In this document: positions 9,331-22,060 of the stretch, in pieces
Layout of the letters: each line of letters starts with the position of its first letter
How positions within the stretch are numbered: position 1 is the stretch's first letter
Notes under the pieces: generated by a model
Database searches by the model: none
What the model saw: the letters and a program-made list of their open reading frames with translations, nothing else
What the model was told of the DNA's origin: nothing
Assembly (NCBI RefSeq): GCF_949628215.1
Contig: NC_134278.1
Location: forward strand, 110,457,277-110,521,276
Direction of reading: 5' to 3'
Source of the DNA: Phalacrocorax aristotelis
Taxonomy: Eukaryota; Chordata; Aves; Suliformes; Phalacrocoracidae
Length of the DNA stretch: 64,000 nucleotides
Made by a program: the position numbers and the translations under genes

Positions 9331-9618
9331 TGCTTCACACTGGCAGTGCTACGCGCTAGAGGCTGTGGCTGGCTGCTCAGCCCAGGACTTTTAGCCCTTA
9401 CCCTCGAATCCGGCTTTCTTTGGCTTTGGAGCGGAATAAACGGGTGCAGAGAAATATTCCCGACACGCTAGGGAACCTGAAAATGATTTTTTATTGCCTC
9501 TTTAAAAAAAAAAAACAAAGGAAAAAAATGTTCTACGGCAATGTAGCCTTAAGTGTTGATTGTGAAAGGACCAGCACTTTAAAGCTAATTTTGGCTTTCA
9601 GGTGGAAAAGGGACTTAA

Positions 9619-10530
<912 letters not shown>

Positions 10531-11900
10531 TATCGGAAAACAAACAAACAAAAAAACAAACAAAAAAATCCAAATCCAAACAGCCAAGCACCCTCTCCCC
10601 GACCCGAGCAAAAACAAACCGAGGCAACCTAGAATCAGGACACACACACGCATGCACGCACACACACAGCCAGGAGGAAAGAAAAGGCCAAACCCGACCC
10701 AAACATAATAGCAAACAAACAGACAGGGATCAGAGAATCCACCACCACCACCGTCAGCCAACACCACCACCAAGAGATGGAGCTAAAACTTCAACAGTCA
10801 CAAACGCTGGTGCTGCAGCGGGGGGGGGTGGGGGGTGGGGGGGGGCGGGAAATAATAATTATTATATATATAAAAAGGAAAAAAGAGACAAAAAAAAAAC
10901 AAAGCAAAAGTGACAATTGTATTCTTTTTAGGACAAGCACGATTTCTCCTTTGCGCTTTTCCATGGACGCATTTCACCCACTTGCATGATGATGATGATT
11001 AAATTTGTATCTGGGAAAAAATATTCTCTATAGTAAAGGAAAACAAACAGAAACCAGACAAACAAATGCAAACTCCGATCGAATTTGTATAAAAATCAAA
11101 AATTAAAAAAAATATAAAAAGGAACTCCTTGAAGAGGGAAATAACAAATGTTTATCGCCTTTTTGTTGGTCCTATTTCTCTCTCTTTCTCCCTCTCCCTT
11201 TCTCTCTGTTTTTTGTTTTGTTTTGGTTTTTTTTTTAAGTCCAAGTGATGGTCCAGCCAAGATGCAATTTTCTGTTTTTTTGTTCAGCAGACAATCATTT
11301 TATTCGTAAGCACCTTTTTTTCTACACTTCTGTCACTGCCTGTGTGGGTACTGGTTATAAATGTGGAAAAAGAATAGTTATGACTGTAACAGATTTTTAT
11401 TTTTATTTCAAAATTTTATATGAATTATGTATATCTTAATGATGCGGTCATTTTCCCAGTTTGTAATATATGTGTAGAAATGCTTGTATATGATATTTGC
11501 TCTACTCTTTCTTTCTTCCCCCCTCCCCCCGCCCCCCCGCCCGTCTATCTCCCTCCCACCCTTTCTCTCTCTCTCCTTTTTATTTTCCTTGACTCGGTGT
11601 TCCTTGCACAAACTTAGCTGTCAAGATCTGACGTGCTAGGTTTTCAAAAGGGACCTCAGTGATAGAAAAAAAAAAAAGAAAAAGAAAAAGAAAAAAAAAG
11701 CTTAGGGTGCAACTGTAGTTATCTTATGCAAAAGCTATTTTGAGTATTTCATAGCAGCTTTGGGGGGTCTCTTCTTAAACTCCACGTAGGACGCTTAAAC
11801 TATTGTTTCCTTAACTGCGTGTTTATCTATATGTACAAACTTTCTAAATCAAATACAGTATTCCATTTTCTTATCTACCCAGCGATGTTTGTGTTTTTGT
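10531..11900 (+). other. SIX3: Probable SIX3 3' UTR and transcript end region
   Basis: After the stop codon the sequence turns A-rich, with (AAAC)n at 10538-10567 and CA repeats at about 10640-10668. A G-run cluster follows (10820-10849), then A/T-rich DNA with AU-rich stretches to about 11.88 kb, where CpG-rich DNA resumes. The length fits a 3' UTR of about 1.3 kb. No perfect AATAAA is obvious; variant signals such as GATTAAA (about 10996) and AAATACA (about 11852) are candidates. The end is therefore approximate. Confidence 0.5.
10820..10849 (+). other. G-run cluster (potential quadruplex) in SIX3 3' UTR
   Basis: Runs of nine, six, nine and three G separated by single T or C bases lie on the sense strand about 290 nt after the stop codon. 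As RNA this could form a G-quadruplex. Homopolymer length may be affected by sequencing error. Confidence 0.6.
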
Positions 11901-12330
11901 CCGCCACGAAAAAACACGCTGTCCCCATGGGATCCTCGCCCCACGCCCTGCCCCGCAGCGGCCCCCGCCTTCCCCGGCTCGGCGGGACACCCCGGAGGGA
12001 TTTTGGGAGGACGGACCCACCCCGCGCCGAGGCTGCTGGCGGCAGCGGGGACACCGGGGCTGCGACGGCGGCGGTGCGGGGCGCGGGGTAGGGCCGTGTC
12101 CCTCCGGGTCCCCTCCGCCGGCCCGGGCCCCAGCGTTGGTGTGTGAGTCCCCCCCTCTCCACGCACCCCCCCCCCGGCCTTTTTTTGTGCGCTTCGAGCT
12201 GAAAGGCTTCCCCGGCCGCCTGTCTGCGGGGCCGGGTGTCTCCGGAGAGCGGTTAAGACATTTCGGGATTTGTTTTGTAGCTTTAAATGAAAACAAAAAC
12301 ATAAACTCCTCGCCCTAAGCGGGCTGCAGC
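11901..12330. other. CpG-rich block 3' of SIX3
   Basis: GC-rich block with many CpGs, densest at 11930-12130, and a C-run at about 12165-12175. No coding gene is supported. It could be an orphan CpG island or an enhancer-associated island of the SIX3 domain. Confidence 0.4.
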
Positions 12331-12334
12331 TCCT

Positions 12335-12880
12335 CCCCTCGAATCCGGAGTATATTGTGATGTGCTGAAAGAAGCCTTTATTTGCATGACTAACAGTATT
12401 TCAGCATCTTTCTTTCTTTCTTTCTTTTTTCCTTTCCTTTTTTTTTTTTTTTTTCCCCCATTAAAGTTTTGCTTTGCCCTGGGCAGATTATTCAGCCGTG
12501 AATTAACGAGACGTAAATTCTAAACTTGTTTTTACTTGAAAATACAATTTTGAAACTTACCAGGGATTTAGCGAGAAACGTGCCTGGAATTTCTTGACCA
12601 TTTCCAAACTAATTTGGATTTCCGATCTACCTTGGGGTTGCCCGCGTCCTCTCTCCTTCTTCCCTCCTCCCTTTTTTGGGGGGAAGTCCGCGACCAGGTT
12701 TACGGACAGCCTTAGGAAGGGCTTAAAGATGCTTCCCCTCGCACTTCCCCTCCCCAAAAGGCTACCTGGGGAGCGGGGGTAACCCCCCAGGGCAGGAGAT
12801 CTTAAAGCAAGCCATTAATAGATAATTTTAAGAAATAAACTGATGTGCAAATACGTCCATTCGCCTCTGGTGCCCCTATG
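12335..12880. promoter_or_regulatory. Candidate conserved element 3' of SIX3 with octamer
   Basis: Two AT-rich motif-dense pieces (12340-12405 and 12480-12580) flank a (CTTT)n/T-run low-complexity tract (12408-12454). A perfect POU octamer ATTTGCAT is at 12380-12387. GTGAATTAACGAG (about 12496-12508) supplies a homeodomain core. A third small piece (12800-12865) has CCATTAATAGATAATTTT and TGTGCAAATA. POU and homeodomain sites together are typical of anterior neural enhancers. Confidence 0.35.
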
Positions 12881-13600
12881 GAAAAGCCGCGCGTGTGCGC
12901 AGCGAGCACGAAGAGGAGGTGTCCCCCCGCCGTGAGACCCCCCTGGCCGGGGCAGGAAAGGGTTTCCACGCTGGGCCGCTGAGCACCCGCGAACCGCGGA
13001 GACCCGCGTAGTGGTGCGTGGGGGCGGATTTCTCCTCCGTTTTCCCACGGGAGGCACCGCGGGGAAGGACGCGGCCGGTCGGAGGCAGCGCCCGCCCCGT
13101 CGGGCTTCTCTCCACGGGCGGCTCCGTGGCGGGGGCCTCCTCACGGGCAGCTCCGGCGGCGTCACTACCCCGTCGCCAGCACAAGTGGGTAGTTAAAAGG
13201 AAAATAATGTCCGGTCGTACGAAACCCGAATGGACGGGAATAGCTGGGGTGGTGGTGGGAACACAGACAATAAGGTTCCCGTGTTCCGCGTGGATGGGAG
13301 AAGGGGAACGTGTGACCTTAGTTCTTCCCCTCCCCCATGCGGCTTTTAGAGGGGAGAAATATCACCCAAGAGGGGATAAGAGGCTCCCCGGTGGCCGGCA
13401 CCCTCGCATGGGTCTCACACTTGAGCTCGCGCTGCTCTTCCCGCCCCCCGCAGCGAGGGAGCGGAGGGGCCTTCAGGGGAAAAATCCCGGCCCTTCCAGT
13501 CACCCCCAGGTCCGGGTAGGAAGGAGGTCTTCGATGTCGGCACATTGGTTTTAAGGGCAATATCTCTGCTCCTCGCTGGCAGGAGTGTCGTTCTCATCGG
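12881..13600. other. CpG-rich block
   Basis: CpG-dense sequence (about 12890-13180 and 13380-13520) with a less GC-rich middle. Open frames here (up to 178 codons, Arg/Gly/Pro-rich) overlap one another on both strands. They show the pattern of GC-driven chance frames, so no gene is called. Confidence 0.4.
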
Positions 13601-14165
13601 CTTGGTTTTTAACGGGATTTAATACCTGAAAGGATTCAGGGGCACTAAACTTTGGGATTTTCTTTTTGTTTTTTCCTTCTTTCTCTTCCTTCATTTTCGC
13701 GCCTGGAAGCCACAGTTAGAAGGCGTGAAGCCAGCAGCAGCAGTAATCTACCTCATCTGAGCCTTATACTGATAGGTTTGGGGTTTTCTTCCCTCTGATG
13801 AAGCCTTCTGAAGATCGCCCCGTTGTGCCGTGGCAGTTGGGGTGGGGGGGGCAGAGATCGCCTTTAGCCTCACTCCACCCGTACCTGGCCTCGGGTTCCA
13901 GCCTTCCTCCCCTTCAGCCTCCCAGGCAGGGCCCTTGCTCCCACGGCCTTTGCCACCCCCCCGCCCATCTCCGAAAATTTACCCCTTTTGCCCAAAACCG
14001 GAGGGGCGAGCTGCCCCGGCCCTGCTGGGTGGGGTTATCGCCTTTCCCCGGAGCTCGCGGGCCTTTGTGCGGGGTGGCCGGGGGCGGCGGGGAGGTGGGG
14101 TTGGGACGGACACACGGCCGCATGCAGGAGTGCGCCGGTGCCTGCGCTGTTTCGGGGTGCCAAGG
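13601..14165. other. Intergenic, mixed composition
   Basis: T-rich low-complexity piece (13660-13700), a short CAGCAG run (13729-13742) and a CpG-rich piece (13990-14130). No gene or recognisable transposon is seen. Confidence 0.35.
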
Positions 14166-14510
14166 GTGCAGCTAATGATATGCCGTTTCAAAGCCGGGCT
14201 CCGTAATGGATAAATGATGTTGTTTTAGGATTTGCATTAAAAACCTGAATGGCTGATTGAGGTGTAAATCTATGAAAAGCTGCGTTTAAGCCTTCTCACC
14301 CACTAAGTCCATCTGCCCCAGGAAGATAGGGCCTATCGAGCCCCGCCAAACTGGAGGGCTGACTCCTCCCGCCCCTGGCCCAGCATTATCGACGGCTCCT
14401 CTCCAGCATTAGTTTATTATCCGCGCAGAGCTCGGCCGTTGATTAAGATGAAATTACTCGGAAGCTGAAGTGCGTTTGATCAATATTTAAGGGAAAGCGG
14501 GAGGAGGCAG
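14166..14510. promoter_or_regulatory. Candidate conserved noncoding element
   Basis: Low-repeat sequence between two CpG-rich blocks. It has homeodomain cores (GCTAATGAT about 14170, GTAATGGATAAATGATG about 14203-14219, TTGATTAAGATG about 14440-14451) and TTGATCAATATTTAA (about 14477-14491). The density of ATTA/TAAT cores is well above the flanks. Confidence 0.35.
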
Positions 14511-15050
14511 ATGGCGGGAGGCCGGCAGCACACAGCGCTGCCTCCTCGGGAGCCGGCCCGGGATCCCCGCACCGCCCCTCACCGCCGCCTCCCGCCCACG
14601 GCCGCGGGGGCACGGCCCCGCCCCGCCCCCTCCCGCCCGTCGCAAGTCTTTGGGCCGAGACCAGCCGGTTTCGGGAGCAATTTGGAGACCACCTCCGCCG
14701 CCGCCGCCCACCCCCTCGCCGTGGGTCTATACCGCTGCCTCCGGGCCCCAACCGGCTCCGGTTTGCGGTTCCAGCGGCGTGCGTGCAGCCCGGCCCGGGG
14801 GTCCGGAGACCACGGAAATCACCTGCCCGCCTCCCTCCTTTCCTCCCTCCTTCCCTTCCTCCCTCCCCGTTTGGCTGCCTGAGGGCCGGCCGGGCCCTGC
14901 AGCGTGGCTGCGTGTCCTTTGTGTGCGCGGCTGCTGCCGGCCCTCCGCGGCCGGGCGTGGGCTTAGGGCACCCCGCGCTCCCTCGGCCCCATCAATTACA
15001 GTCGCCTCTTCGAGGGACTCGAATCTGCTTGCCCGTTGCCCTTAATTTTT
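14511..15050. other. CpG island-like block
   Basis: Very GC- and CpG-rich (14511-14800, 14880-14990) with a C/T-rich stretch between. No coding gene is supported. Confidence 0.4.
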
Positions 15051-15950
15051 AGCATGCCCGGATGAGGTTACTGCCCCGGCCCGAAGTGAAAAGAAATGTG
15101 GACGTTAGTGCCCCGGTATTGCTCTGATTTCTTCGGTTAGCTGAGCACAACTTTCTATTCGTGTTTATTCATGCAGTTTCTTATTGAGCTCCACATTGCA
15201 CTGGCCTGGATTCCGCGTGTAGGGAGAGGACAGACAAATATTGCCTTTTTTCTAGAGCACACACGGACGCGGGTGTGCAGGCTGACACACACACACACAC
15301 ACGCGCGCGAGTCCAAAATGCAGAGGACACCCGTGGCCTGCAGCCGCACCACCACCCTGCAGAGAGCCCTGATACCCAGGAGTTTGTAAATGGTGTATAA
15401 AAAATAAAAGGGGGGGGGGGGGAGGGGGGGAAATGAACCAAACCGTCGAGTTGCGGGCTGCCCGAGGGATGGAGAAGGCGGGGGGGGTGGGGTGGGGAGG
15501 GAAAGTGTTGCAAAGAAAAAGCGCTAAATATTCTCTTCTGGCACGGTAATGACAACAGGCAGGAGCTGTGGGGACACAGCGATGATTAAACGATACTAAA
15601 GGGATTTGCGTTGCTCTGTGTCTGGGGGAGGGACGGCTGTAAGGTTTTCTTTTCGGCGCTGTTCTTTTTTAGTTTTTAAATTTTTTATTTTTTAATTTGG
15701 AAGCAAGGTGTTTTCAGAGCGGGAGGCTTCAAAGTGGCTCGGCACCTCGGGATCCGCAAGAGAAGACAGATGCAAAAGAGTAATGAATAAAGAAAGGGGA
15801 GATGTAAATATCTGGAAGCGTGTAGTTCGAACCGCCTGGCTGCGAGCGAGATGAAGTGGCAGGATGGGCTCTCCCTGCGGCAGGCAGGTCCTCTCCCGAA
15901 CAGGTCGAAAAAGAAAGACGAGAAACTACACTGCAAGCTAAGATTTACAG
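15051..15950. other. Intergenic with candidate element and microsatellites
   Basis: 15060-15235 is low-repeat, with TTCATGCAG and TTATTGAGCTCC, and may be conserved. A (CA)n/(CG)n microsatellite lies at 15282-15309 and G-runs at 15411-15430 and 15480-15499. A T/A-rich piece (15660-15705) precedes a purine-rich low-repeat stretch. No gene is seen. Confidence 0.35.
15282..15309. repeat. (CA)n(CG)n microsatellite
   Basis: Nine or more CA units followed by CGCGCG. Confidence 0.8.
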
Positions 15951-16850
15951 TGTCTAAAGCCTAGGCTGCGACTGACTTTAATTCCAGTCCTAGCTATTAG
16001 AGGGAGATCTAACCCTACTGCAAATATTTGCGCTTTTTTTGTCCCCATAGAAACATCGTTAAGGGAAGTTCATTTAATAATGTCAACTAAAGAGTATTTT
16101 TCAATGAGTGGAGGAAAAATTGCTTTCCTACTGGAACAACCTCTTTAGCAATATCTGGCAACAATAAAGTAGTGTGGCAGTTTACCGGCACATACCGATT
16201 TCCACCCGGGCCCGGGGGAGCGTGCGTGTGTTCGCGTGGGTGTGTGTACATGTGTACACGGGTGAGCACACACATCCACGCAGCGTGGCTCTGTGTGCTC
16301 GCTGATGAGATGGAGGTGATGTATATAATGTCCACACGCACATCTATACGTGGACACGTAGACGTATGCATGTTTTCAGATTAAAGTAGCTCTTGTAATA
16401 CCTTGTAGAACACTAAATATTCCCTTTTAATATCTAAATAGGTCAGTAATACAGTTCAATAACAGTGGAGGTGTCTGTATATTCTCTCTCTTCAGTCTGT
16501 GATAAAACATTCTTTAAGACTATTGGGATTTTACACTGTAATTCTATTAAATAGTAATTGAAGGGTCGCGAGAGGCTATGATACAGGATCAGCAGTGTGT
16601 AAGCCGTCCGTTTGAACTTTAATTTGGAATCATAGGCAGATGGGATCACGGCCTCTTTGTGGTGCTTGCAGATTTAAAACTAGCCGGCACACGGAGGGGG
16701 AAGAAAAAAAAAAAAACAAAACAACAACAACAAAAAAAAAACCCCAACCAACCCTGCAATGCAGATTCATTCATTAAACATGAAAGGTTAGAGCTAGAGA
16801 GGATAAGCGTTTAGACGTCTAGGTAAATACAGAAATATATTTTCCTCCCC
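15951..16850. promoter_or_regulatory. Candidate conserved noncoding elements
   Basis: 15955-16170 and 16375-16670 are non-repetitive and AT-rich, with SOX/POU/homeodomain-like motifs such as GCAAATATTTGC (about 16020-16031, a 12-bp palindrome) and TTTAATAATGTC. Between them lies a GTGTGTACATGTGTACAC repeat-like patch (about 16220-16275). A-rich low-complexity DNA follows at 16705-16745. No gene is seen. Confidence 0.35.
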
Positions 16851-17479
16851 TCACTTCCCTCCTACAGTAACCTCCAACTATCTCAGTTACTGATTTTCTA
16901 TTGTTATTACAAACAACTTTCCTTTATATCCCCAGCGGGGATAAGTGTACCTGAATGACTTATTTATACCTGCATCACAGTCTATCTGCGAAACTTTTAT
17001 TCCACTTGCAGCCAGGGGGGCAGCCAGCTTTATTTATTTATTTACTGTTTCGCTGCATCTTCCTTGCGCCTCCTTGGACTATTTTAAAAACTCTCTCGGC
17101 AGGATTGCCGGAGCCAAGCCCGGCTGCAGAGCTGGGGACACGGCAGAGGAGGAGAGAGCCGGTGTCAGCTTAAAAGGGGAAAAAATACCCAGAGTGTGGT
17201 ACGAACTGATCCGCAGGAACCGGGAGGCGAGCGACAAAAGCCACCTTCTGCAGGAGGAGCCGTGGGTGCTGCTGCTGCCTGTCGCGGGGAGCTGCTGAGC
17301 GCGGCCGAGGAGGCGTGGGTGCGTGGGTGCGTGCCTGTGGGTGTGCGGCCCCGGGTGTGTGCTGGCGAACTCTTAGGCACGAGGGCGTTGTAGTTCCACC
17401 TTATCTGAAAACAAAAGACTTTCCAACTGCGAGAGTCAAATCCGCCCCCCCCTTTCCTTCTTCCCCGGCTGTATCGTAT
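16851..17479. other. Intergenic, mixed composition
   Basis: AT-rich low-repeat sequence to about 17060 (with a (TTTA)n stutter at about 17032-17044), then moderately GC-rich with a GTGCGTGGGTGCGTG repeat near 17317-17345. No gene or transposon is recognised. Confidence 0.35.
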
Positions 17480-17930
17480 TAAAAAGGAGCTTTCATTGTT
17501 TATTTCTAAATATTTGTGAAGCAGACAGTGTATGGGTTAACCTAATTAACACATCCATACTGTATATTCGTGGACCAAACCGTACAGCGAATTTCTAATG
17601 CGATGGTTGAATGTGATAGTCATTTCTGTGTTACAGGAGATTACAGCAGCACTGGAGCATTTCCAGATTGTAGATGGTTTTAGATGTTGAATTTCCCGAT
17701 GAGTATTTACCATCATAACTAATTTAAGACCATTATTAAATAGAAATTCTCAGCAGGGCTCTTTAATGATGGAACACGTTACTAATTACAGAGTTTACGC
17801 TCTGTTTTGGCTAAGCAGTCTAGAGGGATGGGATTGTGCTCTGCATGCAAAGCCAATATTACTAACGAGGAGGCATCATACCCCTAACATTTCAATCATA
17901 TTATTAAAGAAAGCCACTTCTTGCCTTATC
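17480..17930. promoter_or_regulatory. Strong candidate ultraconserved-type enhancer
   Basis: About 450 bp without any repeat and with the highest density of developmental motifs in the window. It holds a SOX core CATTGTT (17494-17500) and two TAATTA sites (17543-17548, 17783-17788). It also has ATTGTG (about 17833) a few bases before the POU-like ATGCAAAG (17845-17852). At least six more TAAT/ATTA cores are present. The block lies 7 kb downstream of SIX3. SOX2, POU and homeodomain inputs are expected for forebrain/eye enhancers. Conservation and activity are inferred. Confidence 0.45.
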
Positions 17931-18640
17931 TGCGCGAGGAGATAGCCAGAGCATTTTGTTTACCGGGCTCCCGAGCTCTGGAAATAGCTGGAAGAGAGAG
18001 CGGGATCCCTCCCCTGCCTCCCCCAGCTCCCAGCGGGCTGGCCTCGGCAGCCGGCCGGCGGCGGGGCTGTGTGTGAGCGGGCCGCCCTCGCTGCCCGCCG
18101 CCCCCCGCACCCCCGGGACCCGCTCCCCGCCGCCCCCGCCCTGCCGGGGCCGCCCCACTGCTCTCCGGCCGCGGCGGGCAGCCTCAGAGCGCCGCTCCGC
18201 CCCGGGGGGGGACAGCAAACGGCGAGGGCTGAAGCGGAGAGAGCAGCTGGGGGGAGCCTTCCCCCCTCCCCCCAAAAGTCAGGGGCGCACATGCGCGCAG
18301 GTTTGGTGTCCCCCCGCTGCCTCACACACACACCCCCCCACCCACCCCGGGGGACCGCGTCCCGGGAGCGGCCGGCGGGCTTCCCCCGGCGTACGCCAAC
18401 GCTCCCCTCGAAGCCCGAGGAGGCGGATCTGCGCCACGAGGTTTGCCGGGAGCTGGGAGGAGGTGTGCCAGGCTGCGGGAGAGGGGCCGCCGCCGCGGCC
18501 CCCGCGCCCCCTGCGCCGGTGGGAGCGGGGGAAGGGGGACCCCAGGGCGGCCCGGTGGCCCCGGGTCCTCCCGCGCCGCTCTCCCCCGGGTCACCCCGCA
18601 CGTGCAGGGCTGGCACTCGCCTGCCCTCGCCGTTTCTTTG
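17931..18640. other. CpG island-like block
   Basis: Extremely CpG-rich from about 18010 to 18640. Long overlapping frames (240-263 codons) exist on both strands, but they are Arg/Pro/Gly/Ala-rich and overlap each other completely. Their codon pattern follows base composition, so they are not called as genes. Confidence 0.45.
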
Positions 18641-19070
18641 GGAATACAATAGCCCCGGAGACAGAAGGAGGCAAAGAAGATCCATGGCTTATTTACTCAT
18701 CTCGGATGTGGGCCACCTGAAATTACATTTAGTTTTCCTGACAATGGCAATTTTCCTCTTACCCACCCACTTCCCGGCCCACCGCCTCCCTCTCTCCCAG
18801 TTGTGGAGCAGGCTGTTGCGTTCAGACCCGGTGGCAGTGCCGCATTTTCGTTGCCCTTGAAAGGACGACAGACGGTTCTCAGCCTATTTTATTTCTCGCT
18901 CTCCATTAATGTAGTTGATCTGGACGATTAATAAGTACTGAAGACAGGTTTGCAATAACCTGCTATTACGTTCGGTGGCGGTTTTGCCCGCGTAAAGACT
19001 TTTTGGATTGGCTCGCTCTGCCTGTCCTAAAAAGATTCAGTATCTATTGTCTCTACAGATAGACAAACTC
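18641..19070. promoter_or_regulatory. Candidate conserved noncoding element
   Basis: The low-repeat piece at about 18885-19050 has CATTAATG, ACGATTAATAAG and TTTGCAATAACC. It lies between a GC-rich block and a TA/CA-rich microsatellite region. Enhancer-like texture only. Confidence 0.3.
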
Positions 19071-20010
19071 ATGCACGTGTGTATATATATATACGCACAG
19101 AAACACAAAAACACGTTTTAATCTTATGTGCACATACGTTTTGCAAGGATAGTTTTGTATTTCCCATTCTCTCCCCCTCCGCCCCCCTCCCTCCCCCCCC
19201 ACCCCCCCCCCATTCTGGCTTTACAGAACGCCAAAATCGAGGAGGCACAAGGCTACAGGCCAATGGCCCGAGGCTTGAAAGGTTCCCCCCTCTATTTCTC
19301 TTTTAAAGGACCCTTCATGCCGTCTAAACAACAATCTGAACATAAAAATCTTCGGATGGATTGGAGGGAAATTAAATTGTCTGCCCCCACTGTGTGCTTG
19401 TGAGCGAGTCAGACTGTGTTAACTGTTCTAAATGGATTCTCTCGGTTTGTCTACTTATGTGTTTTACTGCAGCGTGTCTTGTTCAATAACGCAGGATGTG
19501 GCACTCGGTGTAAATCCGGCCGCTCTCTCGGGGCCCCGCCGCTTCCCGGTGTCAAGGAACTTGCTGGCGGCGGCCGGGCCGCCCCCGCGTCCCCCGGGCC
19601 GTCCCCGGACGGGGACCCGCTCTCTGCTGCTTCGAGGCGCTCCGCACGGGATGGTTTCTCCCGGGACTGGGGGTCCCCCATTCTCCTGGCAAAGCTGAGC
19701 AGAAGGCAAGCCCCGGGGGTGGACGTACATCTCACCCCGCGCCCCGGCCGTGGAGGCTGGGACCCTCCCTACACGCTCCAGCACCACTCCTGCCGAAGCA
19801 CAGCCAGCCGTCGCTGGAGGGGGGTGGGGGGTGGGAGGGCGGGATGCCCGCCTGGGGCTGTGCGGTGACCGGGCTCGGCAAGGGGGTGGCCCGGCCATGC
19901 CGGGGCGCCGTGCCCCCTCCCCGGCGGGTCCTTCCCGCCCCCCGGCGTCCCGGGCGCCGTGTCCCCGCCGCGCAGCGCTCCCGCCGCCACCGACGGCGCC
20001 TCAGCCCCTT
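19071..20010. other. Microsatellite, C-rich tract and CpG-rich block
   Basis: A short (TA)n at 19080-19094, a pyrimidine/C-rich tract (19165-19212) and a CpG-dense block (19510-19990). No gene is supported. Confidence 0.4.
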
Positions 20011-20190
20011 TGGAAACTGACTCATTCTGTAAATAATCTTTGACGTCCCCACAAAGCCGCCCTTCGAGAGGAGTTTATTAGCACGGAGCCATTAAAACAG
20101 ATGTCATGTTAGCTTCCTGGTGACATTTGGGTGACACATCTCTCCCGATGAATTGCTAATTGTCTTCCCGCCCGCAGTAAACATCCCGCT
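20011..20190. promoter_or_regulatory. Candidate conserved noncoding element
   Basis: Short low-repeat island between two CpG-rich blocks, with GTAAATAATCTTTGACGTC, AGCCATTAAAACAG, GGTGACATTTGGGTGACA (a direct repeat of GGTGACA) and GAATTGCTAATTG. It looks like a compact regulatory element. Confidence 0.3.
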
Positions 20191-20880
20191 CCATTGTCTG
20201 CGCTCAAGAGAGTTTCTGCCGCAAAATACGGTCCTGCGCGGCGAAGAAACCTCGCCGTGCGCCACCCCGACCCCTGCTCCAGCCCCGGTGCCCCGGCCCC
20301 TGCGCCCCGATCCCTTCGGCCGCATGGAGAGGTCCCTTCTGCCCCTCAGCTCCCGCCTGCCGGCCCCCGTCTGGAGCCGCGGCCTCTTCCCCGCACCTGG
20401 CGGCGTGGCGGGCCCGGCCCGGCCCGACAGCCCTCTGCTCTGCCCGCCGCCGCCCCCTCCACGGTGAGGACCCCCTCGCCTGCAGCACCCCCAACCCGGC
20501 CCCGGCCCCCTCCCGCCGGGCTCCCGGAGCTCAACCCTGTCCGCCGCGGGGGTGCGTGTGTGTGTGTGAGCGCGGTTCTCCCGCCGCCTCTCCCCTTCTG
20601 GCATAAGACCCTTCCCCAGTTCCTCCAAAATGTTCTCTTCGCCTGGAACAAAAGGTGTGTGTGGCGGGGTGGGAGGAGGCTGCCAATTTCCAGCTAAGTC
20701 CAGGCAACGGCGGTGACACATGGGATTTTCTGTAGACTTGGGGTGTGAAAAGCAGGGCCGTGCAGCGCCGAGCCTCCTCCTCCTCATCCCCGGGTGGAGG
20801 CACTCGGAGGAAACCGTCTGAGGACTTTGAGGCGATGAGACAGAGCAGCCCTAAAGAAGAGCTTTGCAGCTGAGCGGCTG
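20191..20880. other. CpG-rich block
   Basis: CpG-dense from about 20215 to 20560, less so afterwards. No gene is seen. Confidence 0.4.
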
Positions 20881-21609
20881 ACTGAATCCGTCTCACCTAT
20901 GTACATAAGGTTTCATATTCATAGCCGTTGTCTGTACGTTGACACATAATCTCTCGCCCTTGTTAATTCTCAATAGATGCAGAGATAACTAATCCTCCCA
21001 GCTAGATAGACACGGGCAGATTACGTGAGTGCAATCTATCTACCTATCTGCCTGTATGTCCGCACGCACATATATACACGCACCGGCAGGCGTAACGCGA
21101 TTTCACGGGGTTCCACAGGAGTACGCGGAGGTGGGCAGATGCAGAGCTCGACACCTTGCCTACCAGATGTAGAAATATTGGGTGAGAATAGACATATACG
21201 TATCGCTCACGTATTTGAAGCTACCTGGCATAACAGTTTTTATGTACTGCACCCACTATCTTTCCCTTTCCTTCTCCGCGATGTGCTCGAGTTTTATACA
21301 AACACATACAAGCTTTTCTTAGAGAGGAAAATTACGGGAAGAGGGAGAGGGAGGCGAAAGATTAGGTAGATCCGGAGTCTTTTTTTTTTAAAAAAAAGGC
21401 AAAACAGCACTGGAAATGGTTTAGCCGCTGGATAAAGAGACCTATTTGGCATCAACTGAGACATTATTTTGATTACCCCAAAGCGTGCCCTTCCTGGCAT
21501 TAGCCAGCCAGCATTTGCAGCCAGTGTTACCTGGGCTGTGCTTTGTTCTGATTTTTAGCACGAATGTTTTATGGGTGACAATCGCAAAACAAAGCGGGAT
21601 GCCTGCTAA
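20881..21609. other. AT-richer intergenic with possible conserved pieces
   Basis: 20885-21010 (AATTCTCAATAGATGCAGAG, ACTAATCCTCCC with an OTX-like TAATCC) and 21410-21600 are low-repeat and could be conserved. A CTATCTACCTATCTG patch lies near 21036-21051. No gene is seen. Confidence 0.3.
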
Positions 21610-22060
21610 ATCTCACCCCGAATGTGCCTAGCCCCTGCCCGCCCCCGGCCCGGGGGTGCTCAGCCCCCCTTCCCCAGCGAAGCCGGGGGCGATGACGCCG
21701 GGGGGCGGAGGGGGGGGGGGGCAGATCCCGTCCCCGCCGGCTGCCCTGACACCGCCGTCCGAAGTCGGTTGAGTTTGTCAATGTCGCTTAATACCTGTCC
21801 GCCCCTGCCGATGGGGTCCCTCGGGGAGGTGCCCGTCCCGGGCCTGGCGGGAGCAGCCCCGCGGTCTCCGCCGGGGTTCAGCGCCCCCGGCCCCCCCCGA
21901 CACGCCCCCGGCCCCTCCGGCCCCTCCGGCCCCTCCCCCGGTACCCCCGGACCGGGGACCCCGCCAGGGAATGGCCCCTCCGCAGCCTGCCAGCCGCAGC
22001 TCTGCGCAAATGGGAACCCTGCCCCCGGCGCGGGGGAGTTTCAAATGCCACCTCACTGCT
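21610..22060. other. CpG-rich block
   Basis: CpG- and C-run-rich; includes a G-run (21709-21722). A 159-codon Pro/Gly-rich frame (21622-22101) has no recognisable domain, so it is not called as a gene. Confidence 0.4.

Noticed and set aside
17956-18860. Overlapping frames of 240-263 codons on both strands
   Set aside because: They lie in a CpG island, overlap each other fully, have composition-driven Pro/Arg/Gly/Ala content and no recognisable domain.
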